Source of the DNA: Prosopocoilus inquinatus
Lineage: Eukaryota > Arthropoda > Insecta > Coleoptera > Lucanidae
Assembly (NCBI GenBank): GCA_036172665.1
Contig: CM069876.1
Location: forward strand, 34,317,001-34,381,000
Length of the DNA: 64,000 bases
Direction of reading: 5' to 3'
How positions within the stretch are numbered: position 1 is the stretch's first letter; each line of letters begins with the position of its first letter. The notes beneath the pieces were generated by a model. It was not told the origin of the DNA. It saw only the letters and a list, made by a program, of their open reading frames with translations, and did no database searches. This document shows positions 48,351 through 59,699 of this stretch, one piece after another. The position numbers and the translations under genes were made by a program.

Positions 48351-49200
48351 ATCATAAATTAATTTTGACTGTTTTTAATTATGGTACTTCTGATCTTTGT
48401 TTTCAATTATCGCTTCAGTCTAACAAAGCTTAAAAGTTGTGCCACATTGAGATGCTCCTTCCTTCCTTTAATGGCAACTAGAAAGAGAACAAAAGTTTTG
48501 ACGTGTTTCGACCAATTAGCACATAGAAATGCCTTGTATCTCTGACATTTTAAACATCAACGAGGTCGTCTGGAAATTACAGAAATTACAGAATCAGCCT
48601 TTGGTCAGGTTTGTCAAATTGTAAGGGTAACTGTGAAGAGACCAAGAATTTTGACAGAATGAAGTGACAATTCTTTTGATGGTTACCGAAAGAAGATAAT
48701 TTTGACAGACTGAAGTGATTTCTCTTTGAATAATTACTGAAAAAAAGAACCATCAATAGTTTTGGCCCTTCTCTTAATCGCCTAATCTACTTTCTTATTT
48801 CGTGAGTCATAATAACGTCTGTAACATCGACGATCGCTGAAGTTATGAAATGAATCCTTTGATGACTCTTCAAAAAAAGAGTCCATTTGGCCTGTCAAAA
48901 CTTGTCTCACCACAATAGTTTTGGTCCTTCTCTTATGACTTAATCTACTTTCTTAACATCCTGAAATGACCTTTCTTATTCTATAAGTCATATAGACCTC
49001 TTTTAACAGCGATGATTATTAAAGCGAGATATTTTGAATTGATTTTTTTAATGACTCCTCACAAAAGGACCAATGCATTATTTCCTTTGAAGATATTCGG
49101 AAGGGCTTCAACAATTGTGACAGATTAAGTCGAGCCTTCATTTGACCGTGCATCTGATACTTAAGAAGGTTGTCAATTTTTTTTTTTTTTTTGACAGATT

Positions 49201-49978
49201 GAAGCGATGCTTCTTCCAGGTAACCAAAGCAATCTGGAGATTTATTAAATATAATTTCTGTGAGCACGCAACTGAAAGTGATTTCGAAATAATGAACCAT
49301 TATTATTATACGAGTAAGTGCAGGCAATAAAACTCGAACCTCCCCAGGTCAAACCGACTTGGTGGCGGTACATATATAATTATTTTTAAAGCACTCGAAG
49401 TTATATTGTTATTTACAGCAACAATAGCTGATTAATAGAAGCTGTGGGAGGAGGAGGACTGCTGCGCAGTGCAAGAAGGTACACGCCATAATGGTGGAGG
49501 ATGCAGTTTGAATGCAATCAGTGAAGAGTCGCTAAGCTCGGAATCACGAACTCCACATTACGCTAATTAGGGCGAATATGCGGCGGTGCCGAGAACCATT
49601 ACAACCGAGGCGTACCAACTCTGTCGGCGAAAATTCCCCCAAAAAAAGAAAAAAGAAAACGTAGCAGCGTTTTTGCATCATCACTCGCGCCGGAGTTTTA
49701 ATTTTCACGCTGAATAAATAACGGGCGAGTTATTCGTTAATTTGGCCCGTGGAAGATAAATCCTCATTATATCTCGCACGACATTCCCGGATCGAATGCG
49801 AACGGGTGCACGCAATAAGGAATGTCACAATTTGCGGCTCATAAAGTTTTATGTCGCCCCGTCGAAAAGTCTTGACAATTCGATACAGTCTGGTGGGTTT
49901 GCAACAATGTTTAAAACCAATTTTTGTTTCATTTTACGTTTTCATGTTGTACATTCGTGTGTATTTAATAAATGGATA
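49201..49978. other. Non-coding stretch
   Basis: A T-run near 49176-49192 and GGAGGAGGAGGACTGCTGCGCAGTGC near 49448. No gene recognised. Confidence 0.35.
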
Positions 49979-49980
49979 TA

Positions 49981-51271
49981 TACGTGGGCTGCTGAAAAAT
50001 TTTCTGGAATCTAGTAGATCTAGAATTGTTAGCGTTTAACAACTGTCGTATTTGAAAAATTTGACATTTTTCGCCTATAATTCTAATGACAGTTCCTATC
50101 CAAGTGAACTAGTTTTGTTTGTACAGCATTTGACAAAAAGTAATTTTGTGTAACATGGAAATCTCACGTGAAAATTTTCGTGCCATGATTTCTTACCATT
50201 TCAAAATTGGTCTAACGTCGAAACAGTGCCTCGATCGGCTTCATTTGGCTTTTGGAGATGAAGCACCATCAAAGAGCAGTGTTTATAATTGGTTTTCCGA
50301 ATTCCAGCGTGGACGTACCTCTCTCAGTGACGAATTTCGTGAAGGTCGTCCATCAACATCTGTTGTTGCCACTAATAGATGCTGTGCGTGAAATGCTTGA
50401 GAGCGAGATCGATATGTGACATACTGTGAGATTCAAGCATCCTTACGCATTGACATGAAAGCAATACACCAGATTTTGCATGATTATTTGAACGTACGAA
50501 AGCTTTGCAGTCGTTGGATCACACACAATTTAACAGAAGCGCAAAAGCAGGGTCGTGTCAAATGGTGCGAAATGCTCAAGAAATTCAATGGAGGTCGTTT
50601 AAATTTAGTTTATAACATCGTTACTGGTGACGAAACGTGTATCTATTTGTACGAGCCAGAAAGTAAACAACAATCTCCCGTTTGGGTATTTCAAAATGAA
50701 CCAAAACCAACAAAAGTTGTCCGTTCACGCAGTGCTGCGAAGTAAATGATTGCTTGTTTCTTTGGCTTAACTGGACATGTAGCAACCGTGGCTTTAGAGA
50801 ATCGAAAAACCGTGAATGCTGATTGGTATACTACAATTTGTTTGGCGGAAGTCATCGATCAAATAAGAAGAAACAATCGAAATCGACGAATTATTCTCCA
50901 TCATGACAACGCCAGCTCTCACTCAGCCCGTCAAACAGTTGATTTTTGTCCAACAAAAATGTTGAATTAATGACTCATTGTCCATATTCACCTGATTTAT
51001 GACCTAATGATTTCTTTTTGTTCCCAAAAACCAAAAATAAAATACGTGGTGAGCGATTTTCGTTGGCTGAAGCAGCGGTTGAAACATTCCGGACACTGGT
51101 TTCTGAGGTACCATCTTTAGAGTGGAAAACGTGCTTTAGAAATTGGTTCGAGCGTATGCAAAAGTGTATTGACGTCAAAGGCGAATACTTCGAAAAACAA
51201 TGATACCGTTTACCAAATTCCATATGCGTTTTTTCATACAGTTTCCAGAAACTGTTCCAGCAGCCCACGTA
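49981..51271 (+). mobile_element. Mariner DNA transposon, full length (1291 bp), inactive
   Basis: Inverted ends start TACGTGGGCTGCTG on both sides and continue for 31 bp with about four mismatches (left 49981-50011, right 51241-51271). Both ends are flanked by TA (49979-49980 and 51272-51273), the mariner target duplication. The total length and the single transposase-like frame starting at 50155 fit a complete Tc1/mariner element. The coding part is broken (see the pseudogene entry), so it could move only with a transposase supplied from elsewhere. The few end mismatches and limited coding damage suggest moderate age, younger than the mariner fragment at 37820. Confidence 0.96.
50155..51203 (+). 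pseudogene. Mariner transposase pseudogene
   Basis: Broken transposase of the mariner family (DD34D), about 349 codons if repaired, the usual family length. The N-terminal helix-turn-helix region is open from ATG 50155 (MEISRENFRAMISYHF) through WFSEFQRG, the WVNELF-like box, and SLSDEFREGRPST. Two indels near 50372 and 50404 shift the frame. It then reads YCEIQASLRIDMKAIHQILH and LCSRWITHNLTEAQ. First catalytic Asp is in TGDET (codon 50629), second in HHDNASSH (codon 50905, 92 codons later). A TAA at 50743 interrupts the frame between them. A missing base near 50945 and a TGA at about 50999 precede the third Asp in PNDFF (codon 51009). The C-terminus ends GEYFEKQ. All three catalytic residues remain, but the frame does not. 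Confidence 0.95.
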
Positions 51272-51273
51272 TA

Positions 51274-52099
51274 TAAATCTTTATTTAGTAGTTGATGAAA
51301 AGCAGGAAGTTATTCTGATTGTATATAATAAAGTTAATGCGAATCGTTTCAGCAGCCAGTCCATTATATTTTATTAACTGGCAGTTTTACTAGTTGAGAA
51401 AGCGGAATCTGTCAGGAACAGCTCGCCTTTTGTACGGTGTTAACATACACCATACCAATAAATTTCATACTAATTTGAGTGCAGCTTATAGCTTAGAAAG
51501 TTGTACGTCGTCGTACATTTCAGGATTTACATAATTCTCGCAGTCGCAGAAACTTTATCGCTCCGCAGCGTAAATCTGGCCTTAATATAGGGGCCGTCGT
51601 TCTAAATCTATTATGTACTTAAAAGTCTCTGCGACTTCGATTTTGTATGCGCATCTGGATTTCGCAGATTTAGGACGGGATGATACCTTGAATATTAAAG
51701 AGTCTGCTTCTCGTCGTAAATTTAACTCCGGCTGAAAATATCGGCATGAAATTGAAAATTGTGCGCTGGCCGCTCAGTCATGGGCACCGCTCCTCGCATG
51801 CATTTACATATTTTAATAGTTTTAAGAATTTAAATCGAAATTTTAAACGCGTGGTAGCCCAAGCGAAACATTTCATTTTTAATTCATTTAACTACTTTAT
51901 TAAAAAAAAATTGCTTAAGAACTTCTTTCTTTTTTCGATTTGATACCTCACGGACCACTTTATGAAACTCATTTGGGATTCATGAAGTAAGTAGCTCATC
52001 AAACCAGTGATAATATATTGCTATGTTATTATGATAGTTGAAAGTCAATGAAATACTATATTATTTCTTGAGAGCAGTCAAATTAATTACTGTGTTCTT
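51274..52099. other. Non-coding stretch
   Basis: No gene or repeat recognised. Confidence 0.4.
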
Positions 52100-52111
52100 G
52101 AGTCTTCTCCA

Positions 52112-52162
52112 CGTTGGGCGCCAATTAAGGCTACGTAATGTGGGGCATACATTAAATTGGCG
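52112..52162. repeat. Inverted pair of primer-binding-site-like sequences
   Basis: TTGGGCGCCAATTAA and TTAAATTGGCGCCCAT face each other across about 22 bp. The minus-strand reading of the left copy continues as TTGGCGCCCAACGTGGAG, very close to the site complementary to the 3' end of tRNA-Lys that primes many LTR retroelements. The right copy diverges after TGGCGCCCA. This may be a retroelement junction or a small foldback. Confidence 0.35.
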
Positions 52163-52189
52163 CCCATCTTCGGTAGTTGAGCTATGAGA

Positions 52190-52560
52190 TATTAATAATA
52201 ATAATTTATTTCGTCCTTTAGATCTTAAATCAGTATTGAACAAGTCACCATGGTACGTACATATACAATTTGGTACACTCTACAGAAAATCTCGTATACT
52301 ATACACACATTCATCAAATAAGAAGTTTTTTTGTCTAGTTTCAAATAAACTTAAACTAACAGCATCTATTACATGACTCGGTAATTTGTTGTAAATTGTC
52401 ATGCATGAAAAACAAGATTTCTCAAAGAGGGCAGTATTAATTATATTATTCAAGCAGTATTATTCGATTGAAAAATTGTCCCAAATAGTGTCAAAAAAGT
52501 TTTCTCTCAGTTTGATGCTTGCTTTGTTACTGAAACAGCCTGTATATACGTATACCTCTT
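52190..52560 (-). mobile_element. LINE 3' end fragment, minus strand
   Basis: Read on the minus strand, a reverse-transcriptase C-terminus ends at 52280, then about 70 bp of 3' UTR leads through AAAGGACGAAATAAA into a (TTA)n tail at about 52190-52206. This is the normal order of a LINE 3' end. The upstream part fades into broken sequence at about 52560. Confidence 0.75.
52280..52437 (-). pseudogene. LINE reverse-transcriptase C-terminal fragment
   Basis: The open stretch reads TALFEKSCFSCMTIYNKLPS, then HVIDAVSLSLFETRQKNFLF, then DECVYSIRDFL and stop. This matches the conserved tail of Jockey/CR1-type LINE proteins (YNKLP ... F...LK.FL....YYS..E.L). It differs from the tail of the LINE at 1-1690, so it is a second family. 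Everything upstream of the fragment is decayed or missing. Confidence 0.72.
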
Positions 52561-54108
52561 AATCACATACAGTTATCTTCTTGCCTGTATCTGAGAGTTT
52601 TTTTACTAACGTGCACTATATACCGGGTGTAATCAAATTAGTTTCACATATTAATACTGCAAGTTCCTCGTCATGTATGAGAATTAATGCCGCAATTATC
52701 AAAGGTATAACTCAAAAATAAAAAAATGACCTACTAAAGGAGCATTGGTACATTTGTTTGAGAACTTCTGGTCCATCGTGCGTAAAGACATCATAAAATA
52801 AAACTCCAGCAAAAGGCAAGGTCAAGTGCTTGATCGCATTTTTAAAAGCTGTAATGTTTTATGTAAACAATATCAAATTCATAGTGTCCCGGTGGTTGCC
52901 CACGTGTGCAATTTGATTAAAGAAGACCATTTTAAATCTACTCGCACTGATTATAGAATTAAATTTGTTTTATTAGATAATCGACAATAATTAGATCTTA
53001 GTATGAATCACATAAACATAAACTTTATTCTTTATTGAATAACTAAAAAATCTTCAATAACGACAAGTCTATATAAATAAATACGTAAAATGAACAAGCA
53101 TAAAAGATAGGTTCTTTGTCAGATACTCCTCGATGTCATTTATTTGCACAGTGTAAGCAAAACAAAATAATCAAACCATAAATGAAGGGACGATGGATAC
53201 CGACGTGCGTTGTTTACGATAATTTTTAGAATGTTACCTTAAATGTTTTTATTTCCTAGCTTTTACTTATTGTTACACTTTTGTCAGCAAAAAATGAACT
53301 TAATTAATCCAGTAAGTAATGCCACAAACGTGATGGATGTTTATTTTCTCTTGGTATGGAATTGCTGAGCAAAGACTTTATTGACCCAGTGCCCTTCATT
53401 TCGATGACGCTTTATTGCTTTATGTTTTGTTTATAATGTAATGTTTTGCTTAGAAAAATCCACACACGATCGGTCAGAGATTCTCAAACAAAAAGACTCC
53501 GGACCCTTCTGGGGCTTTAATTTCTTACATTTTTCACCCAAAAGAATAAGATATGCAGAATTCGTTTTCTTAAGTCATGAAGAACTTACAGTTTTAATAT
53601 CTGAAACTTATTTGATGACACCCTGTATAGTGAGTACGCACTTAAAGTATCTCTAACTCATTTTATTACATGATGTTATAAAGAACTCGGAGATACTCTG
53701 AATGCGCGCTCAGTTCATATATTGTGTAACAATCCAAATTCTTATGACTATATTTTTTTATAATTCTGTACTGCACTAGTTGGGATATTTTATTAAATTA
53801 AAACTCGTATATCATGACTCACTGAAAAATACAAAATGCAATACATGCAGCGTTATGCAAGGAGAGCATTTATAGGTACCGAGAAATTAGATCAAGGGCA
53901 TTCATATCGTCGGAACATCGGTAAGTCATGAGTCATAGTGTAACAAAAGAAAATATTATGTAAGGGCTCATGATTCCTACAAGAAAACCTTGGTCTACGT
54001 TCGAACCTTGGTGCCAGTAGAAGAAGTAAGTCATCAAGTTTTTTTCTGACGCAGACTAAAGTAGGTCATTCAGATTAATATAAATAGGAAGTAAAAGTTT
54101 TTTTTAAA
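52561..54108. other. Non-coding stretch
   Basis: TTTGATGACACCCTGTATAG at about 53612 and AACAGCCTGTATATACG at about 52536 resemble short end words common in insect DNA elements (CACCCTGTAT). No coding sequence recognised. Confidence 0.35.
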
Positions 54109-54241
54109 CCTGAACCGGACAGAATTACGATGGGAAAAACACTCAACGTTTCGCTATTGATTAATAGCTTCGTCAGGAGAAGCTATTCATAAATAGCGAA
54201 AAGCTGAGTGTTTTTCCCATCATAATTCTGTCCGGTTCAGG
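54109..54241. repeat. 133-bp foldback with about 66-bp arms
   Basis: The left arm begins CCTGAACCGGACAGAATTAC and its complement begins CCTGAACCGGACAGAATTAT at the right end. Pairing continues through GATGGGAAAAACACTCA and, with few mismatches, through CGCTATT.AT.AATAGCTTC to the centre near 54176. There is almost no loop. Read on the minus strand, the left arm contains CCTGACGAAGC...GCGAAACGTTGAG, the same 3'-end motif as at 35650. The element may be a head-to-head pair of retroelement 3' termini. Confidence 0.88.
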
Positions 54242-54640
54242 TGACAAAAAATTCTTACTTACAATTTTCATCGAACAAGAATCAACTTCATTTAATATAG
54301 ATAGGGGTAACTTGTCTGATCAGAAGAGGAGTTGGACAAGATAGTTGCTATGGTGCATGAACTCCTTTTCATCTAGAAAAGTGCCTTTTCAGTTCCGAAT
54401 GTAACATAATGAAACGCGTCGTGAAGTTTTCTAAATTAAAAAATTTTCATAATTTATTTTAGTTTAAATAAAGTGTACCTAAGAAGCATCCATGATCGAC
54501 GAGGGTGAGTTTAAATAAAAGAGAATCATTGTTGTTTAAACTCTAACATCTAACAAAGGTTTTTAGAAGTAAACTGGTTTTTGTTGATCTTTCTATATGT
54601 ATTTTATAATTTAAAGATTCGAATTTTTATTTGAATCGTA
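54242..54640. other. Non-coding stretch
   Basis: Nothing recognised. Confidence 0.35.
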
Positions 54641-54709
54641 ATAAGGAAGGATTATTAATCAATCATAGAAAGAGATAAGGAGTGGACCGTTTTCGACAAT
54701 TCCAAAAAA

Positions 54710-54800
54710 TATAATAATATAATAATAATAATAGTAATAAAAAAATTAGATTGCAGCATCTGTACAGTTGTTTCAACCCTATTTGGGGCTTCTTCAGCAA
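54710..54800 (-). mobile_element. Retroelement 3' end with (TTA)n tail, minus strand
   Basis: On the minus strand, GCTGAAGAAGCCCCAAATAG is followed by GGTTGAAACAACTGTACAGA, TGCTGCAATC and an A/T tail rich in TTA (54707-54742). CCC/GGG flanking AAATA makes a small stem between the CTGAAGAAG and GAAAC boxes. The motif plus tail marks a retroelement 3' end; no coding region was recognised upstream (to the right). Confidence 0.5.
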
Positions 54801-55385
54801 AAGCGATACTAGGGAGTTCCACTGCAAACCAACACGATTTGACCAAGAATAATCGCAATTACCATTCGAGCTATTCCTGAAAATCGATTTAAAAATGGAT
54901 TTCTGACTTTCCGTGCTAAAACCAGGGCGTTACTAACAAGGAAATCGAAATTCAATATTGTGCTAAAAGAATTGGGGGACAAAAGGGGATGAAAAGTGAG
55001 GCTTCAAGCCCCGTCTGCACGTACTCTACAATTGCACGTCAGTAAAAAGACGCTGAAAAGGTTTGAATATTTACTACGTGGCGACGCAATGTTTTTTATA
55101 AAAATTAAGTCGCGATTAAATAATGTTATAACGTATTAAAACGCATATAAGATCAGAATAAAATGGGTCGACAGAGTTTCCCAGAATTCTGCACACGGCG
55201 TTCGTAGCAGAATGAAATCGAGCGTGCAGAAGAAGTTGCAATATTGCACCTAATTGTGAACTCAATTAAGGGGTTTTTATGCTTAGTAAATGCATCATCT
55301 GATGACCCCACTTGCGGCTGAATCAAAATGGGAGGAAGTGCATAAAAGCTCTAGCAGCGGTCTCTTGCAGTGCAGTTTTTCCTTG
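54801..55385. other. Non-coding stretch
   Basis: Segments GCTACTAACAAAGAAAATCG (about 56171) and GTTACTAACAAGGAAATCGA (about 54931) are similar, and both are followed by GGGACAAAAG, so an old duplication spans part of this stretch and 56150-56280. Confidence 0.4.
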
Positions 55386-55523
55386 ATCTAATTACATGTT
55401 CCGTTCCTCGTTGAAATTTTATTTAATTTTTTAATTGTAAATTTTTTACTCGTTATCTAATTACAAGTTCCGTTCCTCGTTGAAATTTTAAGTTTTTTTT
55501 TATTATAATTTTTTTTTTTTTAA
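55386..55523 (+). repeat. Two 69-bp tandem units
   Basis: ATCTAATTACATGTTCCGTT and ATCTAATTACAAGTTCCGTT start two adjacent units; CCTCGTTGAAATTTTA follows in both, then AT-rich filler. Confidence 0.75.
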
Positions 55524-57806
55524 TCAGACTGTAATTAATTTTGCGAATGAAGATACAACTCTTCACGGTGTTTCTTTTCTAGTAATCAATTTAATCGTAA
55601 CCAAATTTTGTTAATTTAATTTAAATTCTGTGTTTCAAGAGAAAGTTTCCAGTCTGCGTTGGTAAGTTGAAAAAGAATCATTTTAGCGTATAAAGAAAAG
55701 CTATTTTCTAACGCAGGCTCTTTTTTTGTTATATACTGAATATTCGCCTTTCTCTCCAAACCATTTTTTTTATTTAGAGTTATGTATTTTCTTTGTAATA
55801 ATCATTTATTTTTGTAATTTGGAAATTCTTTTTTACTTGTAAAATTTTTATTATTTTAGTAGGTTTTAAGTAAAAGAAAACTGTTCATATTAAAATTAAT
55901 AATTTTCCTTTTTTATAGTTATATTGCAAACTAAATTTCACGTTTTGTTAATATATCTTATGTTCGTCTGGCAATAGGACAACCAACAAACGGTTAAATG
56001 ATTAAATATTTTTTTCTGAATTGTATTGTAAGCTAAATTTCAAGTCTATTAATAATTTTTTTATATGTTTAAAAATTTGGCATTTTTATTTGAGATATTC
56101 TCACAAGTAATGTTTTCGTTCTGAAGTTCAGAAAGAGGAAGGGGCGAAGGATTTCTGTTTTTTTATCGAAAACCGCAAACGCTACTAACAAAGAAAATCG
56201 AAATACAACTTTGTATGATGGGTTCTTAAAAGATTAGGGACAAAAGAGTTTTCAAAAAGTGGGTTTCCTGTCCGCACATTTTTACAACGCTATTATAACT
56301 TTGTAGCTTACTTTTAAATATTATGTTGCCCCTTGCTATACTGTAATTAAAAAAAAAGTACGTATGTAAACGGGTTACATAATTTCTGCATGTCAGCGTT
56401 CCACTTTCGAATATCCTCGCAATAAAATAATTTATTAGATAATTACAGGCAGTTATTAAGTTAAGTTTTTATGGAGATAGAGATCGCCTCGTTCTGATTT
56501 TGTGCTCGCGCAAAAATCGTGGTCCGCGCACAACTCGTTTAACGGCCTGCCACCTCACCGCTACGGTTATAATTAAATTCGCTATTGTTGTTGTGCACGT
56601 ATAATTACGGGTTATGCGAGTTGTACGCGCACAATATTCCGTGACACGTTTCAATTATATTCGAGTTATTTAATTAGCAAACAAAAAAAAAAAAATTTGG
56701 AGCGTATCTGTGGGGTATGAATGCGTGCACCCATTCTAAATGCAGAATAACTCGTCGGCCTCGACTCACTGAAAAAAAAATTAATCTGAAAGTGGACGTG
56801 GCTGAAAAATTCATTAGTCACTACTAATAACAAATATACAGTGTGATATTATCACGTTATAATAGTAAATTAGAATCTAATGAAATTTTTGGGATTTAAA
56901 GCATCGGAGATGAAGAAGATGAAGAAGATAGAAAACTTAATTAAGATAATGTCTAATTACATTCCGATTACGAAACTAGAAATTCAGCAAAACCCCGCTG
57001 TCATTAGTAAGGGTCGGACATTCCTAGGATATCTGGTGAAAACCAGTATAAAGATAGACAAAGCAGCGGCGTAGATTTCAACGTCGCCGCTGAACGGCTT
57101 ACATGTCCGAAGCACTCTCACACTCGCACTCATTGCATCAGAAGCAACCGTTTTAGGTAAATTACGTGTGTAACATAATTGCCTTTGTAGTTTCTTTCAA
57201 ATTAATAATTACGAAAACATTATAATTCTTTAATGTAACTTTTAAAAAGACTGGCATAATACATTTAATTCTTATCAATTATAGCGCCGTCATTGCAAAA
57301 AGAATGCGAGCTCATTTGGAAATGAGGCGGTTATATAAACAAGTTTTTATATCCAGTCGACCAGAACTGTAGTGGTTATTGCGTGCCGCATAGACTTCTC
57401 GGAGTTCGACTGGTTTATTGTTTTGTTTTTATAGGGCAGACGCGTTAAAGATTAGAACTTTTCCGACTATGATCGCTTCAGCATAGTAGTTTCTCATATA
57501 TTTAACGAAACCTTCCGCCTAAAATGCGCCTAGGCCTGGTCATTAGGTAAAGGGGCCAGAATATTTTTTCAACGACCTTCGCACAATCATTATTTTCATT
57601 GTCATATCCTCTCCGAATTTAGTTAATTACTGTTCGACAAACGGTGCACTATTTCTTGACTTTTCTCATAAAAATTAAAAAAAAACAAATTTAATTGACA
57701 GTAAAATCGAACGTGATTTGAAATTGAAGAGAGACTACGATGTACTTCCTCTACGCCTTAACAGACGGCGCTGCAGATTCTAGCTGGTTAAAACTCTACA
57801 GCTGGT
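55524..57806. other. Non-coding AT-rich stretch
   Basis: A T-rich field to about 56100. Near 57356-57415, CCAGTCGACCAGAACT and AGTTCGACTGG form a short inverted pair. No gene recognised. Confidence 0.35.
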
Positions 57807-57808
57807 TA

Positions 57809-58235
57809 AAGTCCCTAGATTGCCTAGGTCTATCAAAGTATCAAAAAGGAATCAAAATGGTGTACTGACATTTCTTGACAGTTATCAGATGGATCTAACA
57901 TTTAAGTTTCAAGCATAATTTGTATCTTAAAGATTTATTAGCACCTGCCTAACTGAATCTGTGGTTAGATTTGTGGCAAAAGGAAAGCATCTATAAATAA
58001 ATAATATTTACCGATTAACTGCGGTTTTATTTATAAAATTAATTTATTATTATTTCTACGAGTCAAGCCGTTCCACACAGTGATTTATTATTCACTGAAG
58101 GACTTGACTAATTTAGTAATAACTGCACGAAACTTTACGCCATAGTTTTAAGCCCTCATCAATATTTTAAAGTTGGCGCGCAGCAAGGAATCAATATGGT
58201 GGCAAATTGCGCTACTTTGATAGATATAGAGACTT
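57809..58235. mobile_element. Possible MITE with TA duplications, about 427 bp
   Basis: Left end AAGTCCCTAGATTGCCTAGG TCTATCAAAGTA and the complement of the right end, AAGTCTCTATATCTATCAAA GTAGCG, agree if a short insertion in the left end is allowed. Both are preceded by TA. GGAATCAAAATGGTG (about 57847) and GGAATCAATATGGTGGC (about 58188) appear in the same orientation inside. No coding sequence. The end alignment is imperfect. Confidence 0.4.
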
Positions 58236-59279
58236 TATAGCTCGTAATTGCAACCGATAAGTTGAGATTTAAATCCAATTATAACTTTACCTCACAACTT
58301 CGAGATCAATAAAATAAAAAAATAAATAAAAATTAATTTTGATTATAATTTTAAAAAAGATAATTGGTTCTCGCAGCTACATTTTTCATTTTTTGCTCGT
58401 TCTAAAATAGAAATAAACAGCTGAGAAATAAAAGCAATGCCCTTATACAGAGTAGTTATCAATGATTCATTGGAAATAGTAGGCCTTGAAATGTTCCGGC
58501 TTTTCCAGATAGTGAAATTAGTAAATATCCGTCAGCTGACTGTCAAATTACCAGAGGTTTTCGTTCGAGTATTTTGTGCTTTGTTACTGTTTGTTTTGCC
58601 CGAAAGTTTTGATAACTAATTTTAAAATTTTTAAATTCGGCCGTAAACAAACTACTTTTATCGACTTTTTTTATCGAGCTGTAATAAGAGATTTTTTTTG
58701 TTGCGCAGTAAAATGAGATTTTTTTCAATTAATGCAACGCTCTGAATTTTATGGAGAAGAATCATTTTAAAAGTCAATCTGGCTTGAGTGAATAAAAAGC
58801 AGTTACCCAAGGAACAAGAGTAATGCAAAGAAAAATATACAATACGATTAATAATGACTGTTTGTACTGCTACTACAATTTATGTGTCCCGTCTTCTAGT
58901 AATGGAGGATTGCTGTCTTAACAGCTGATTGGTTTGCGTGGCTATGAAGTCGATCAATAGGTAAATATAAAAATAGTGAATCGCTAGCGAGAGCCGACGA
59001 ACAGAAAGTGAATTAAAAGTAATAAAATTAGTAAGTTTTATAATGTAATCTATGTTTTGTCTGTTAGTAGTCCCATTCAATAATTTTTATTATACAGTTG
59101 ATGTCCATTTGTGTGAGCTTTCCTTTTGTCTTCCAGTCAACAGCCCAACTTTTTTATATAAGAAACTATTTACAAAGTGAATTGAAATAACTTCTTATCG
59201 CCCAATGAGCCAGGGATGGGCAACTGCCCCATTTGCCCCACTTTCACTACGCCCATGGTTAAAGCTCCCTATGTTGGCA
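58236..59279. other. Non-coding stretch
   Basis: CAGGGATGGGCAACTGCCCC at 59211 resembles one end of a hAT element, but no partner end or 8-bp duplication was found. No gene recognised. Confidence 0.35.
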
Positions 59280-59640
59280 GCTGATATCTACCGCTGAAGT
59301 CAGAAAAGAAACGGAAAATGAAACAATCGAAAAAAAGATGAGGTACCTAATGGTGGAAAAGAGACGAAAAGAAAAAGAAGAATGAAAAGTCACAGAATGA
59401 AACGAGAAAAAATTGAGAAAGCAAATGAATAAAGCATTAAAGGAACATATAAAAAAAATGAAAGGTGAGAAAAGACAAAACAGAAATTCAAAAGAAGGAG
59501 GATATAATTGTTTTAAAAACGCAGGAAAAGAAAGATGGAAAAAGACCAAGGAAGAAAAGATCAAGGAAACAACGATGTGCAAAAGAAAATATGCGAACCA
59601 AAAAACAATAGAAAAGCTCTTGTAATAAGCAACGTTCTGA
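59280..59640. repeat. Purine-rich low-complexity block
   Basis: GAAAAGA/GGAAAAAG-rich plus strand. It yields a lysine/glutamate-rich frame on the plus strand (59413-59625) and a phenylalanine/serine-rich 147-codon frame on the minus strand (59259-59702). Both follow from composition, with no domain or start context, and are not called as genes. Confidence 0.6.
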
Positions 59641-59699
59641 AAACATTTATTCTTAAAGGTGGAATAGGTTTTTTCAAGAAACGAAATAAAAAAAATCTT

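Larger units (their letters stand above)
47880..49200. repeat. Degenerate satellite, monomer about 60 bp (right block)
   Basis: GAAATGACTTTTTTCATAGTAATAACC at the left edge and repeated AGTTTTGACAGATTGAARTG and ACCGAAAAAAAGA words continue the 44780-46490 satellite. The block is interrupted by the SINE at 48100-48350. Confidence 0.75.

Noticed and set aside
57356..57415. CCAGTCGACCAGAACT/AGTTCGACTGG inverted pair as a transposon
   Set aside because: Only 11 bp with a mismatch; too short to separate from chance.
59211..59235. CAGGGATGGGCAACTGCCCC as a hAT end
   Set aside because: One end only; no matching opposite end or 8-bp duplication was found.
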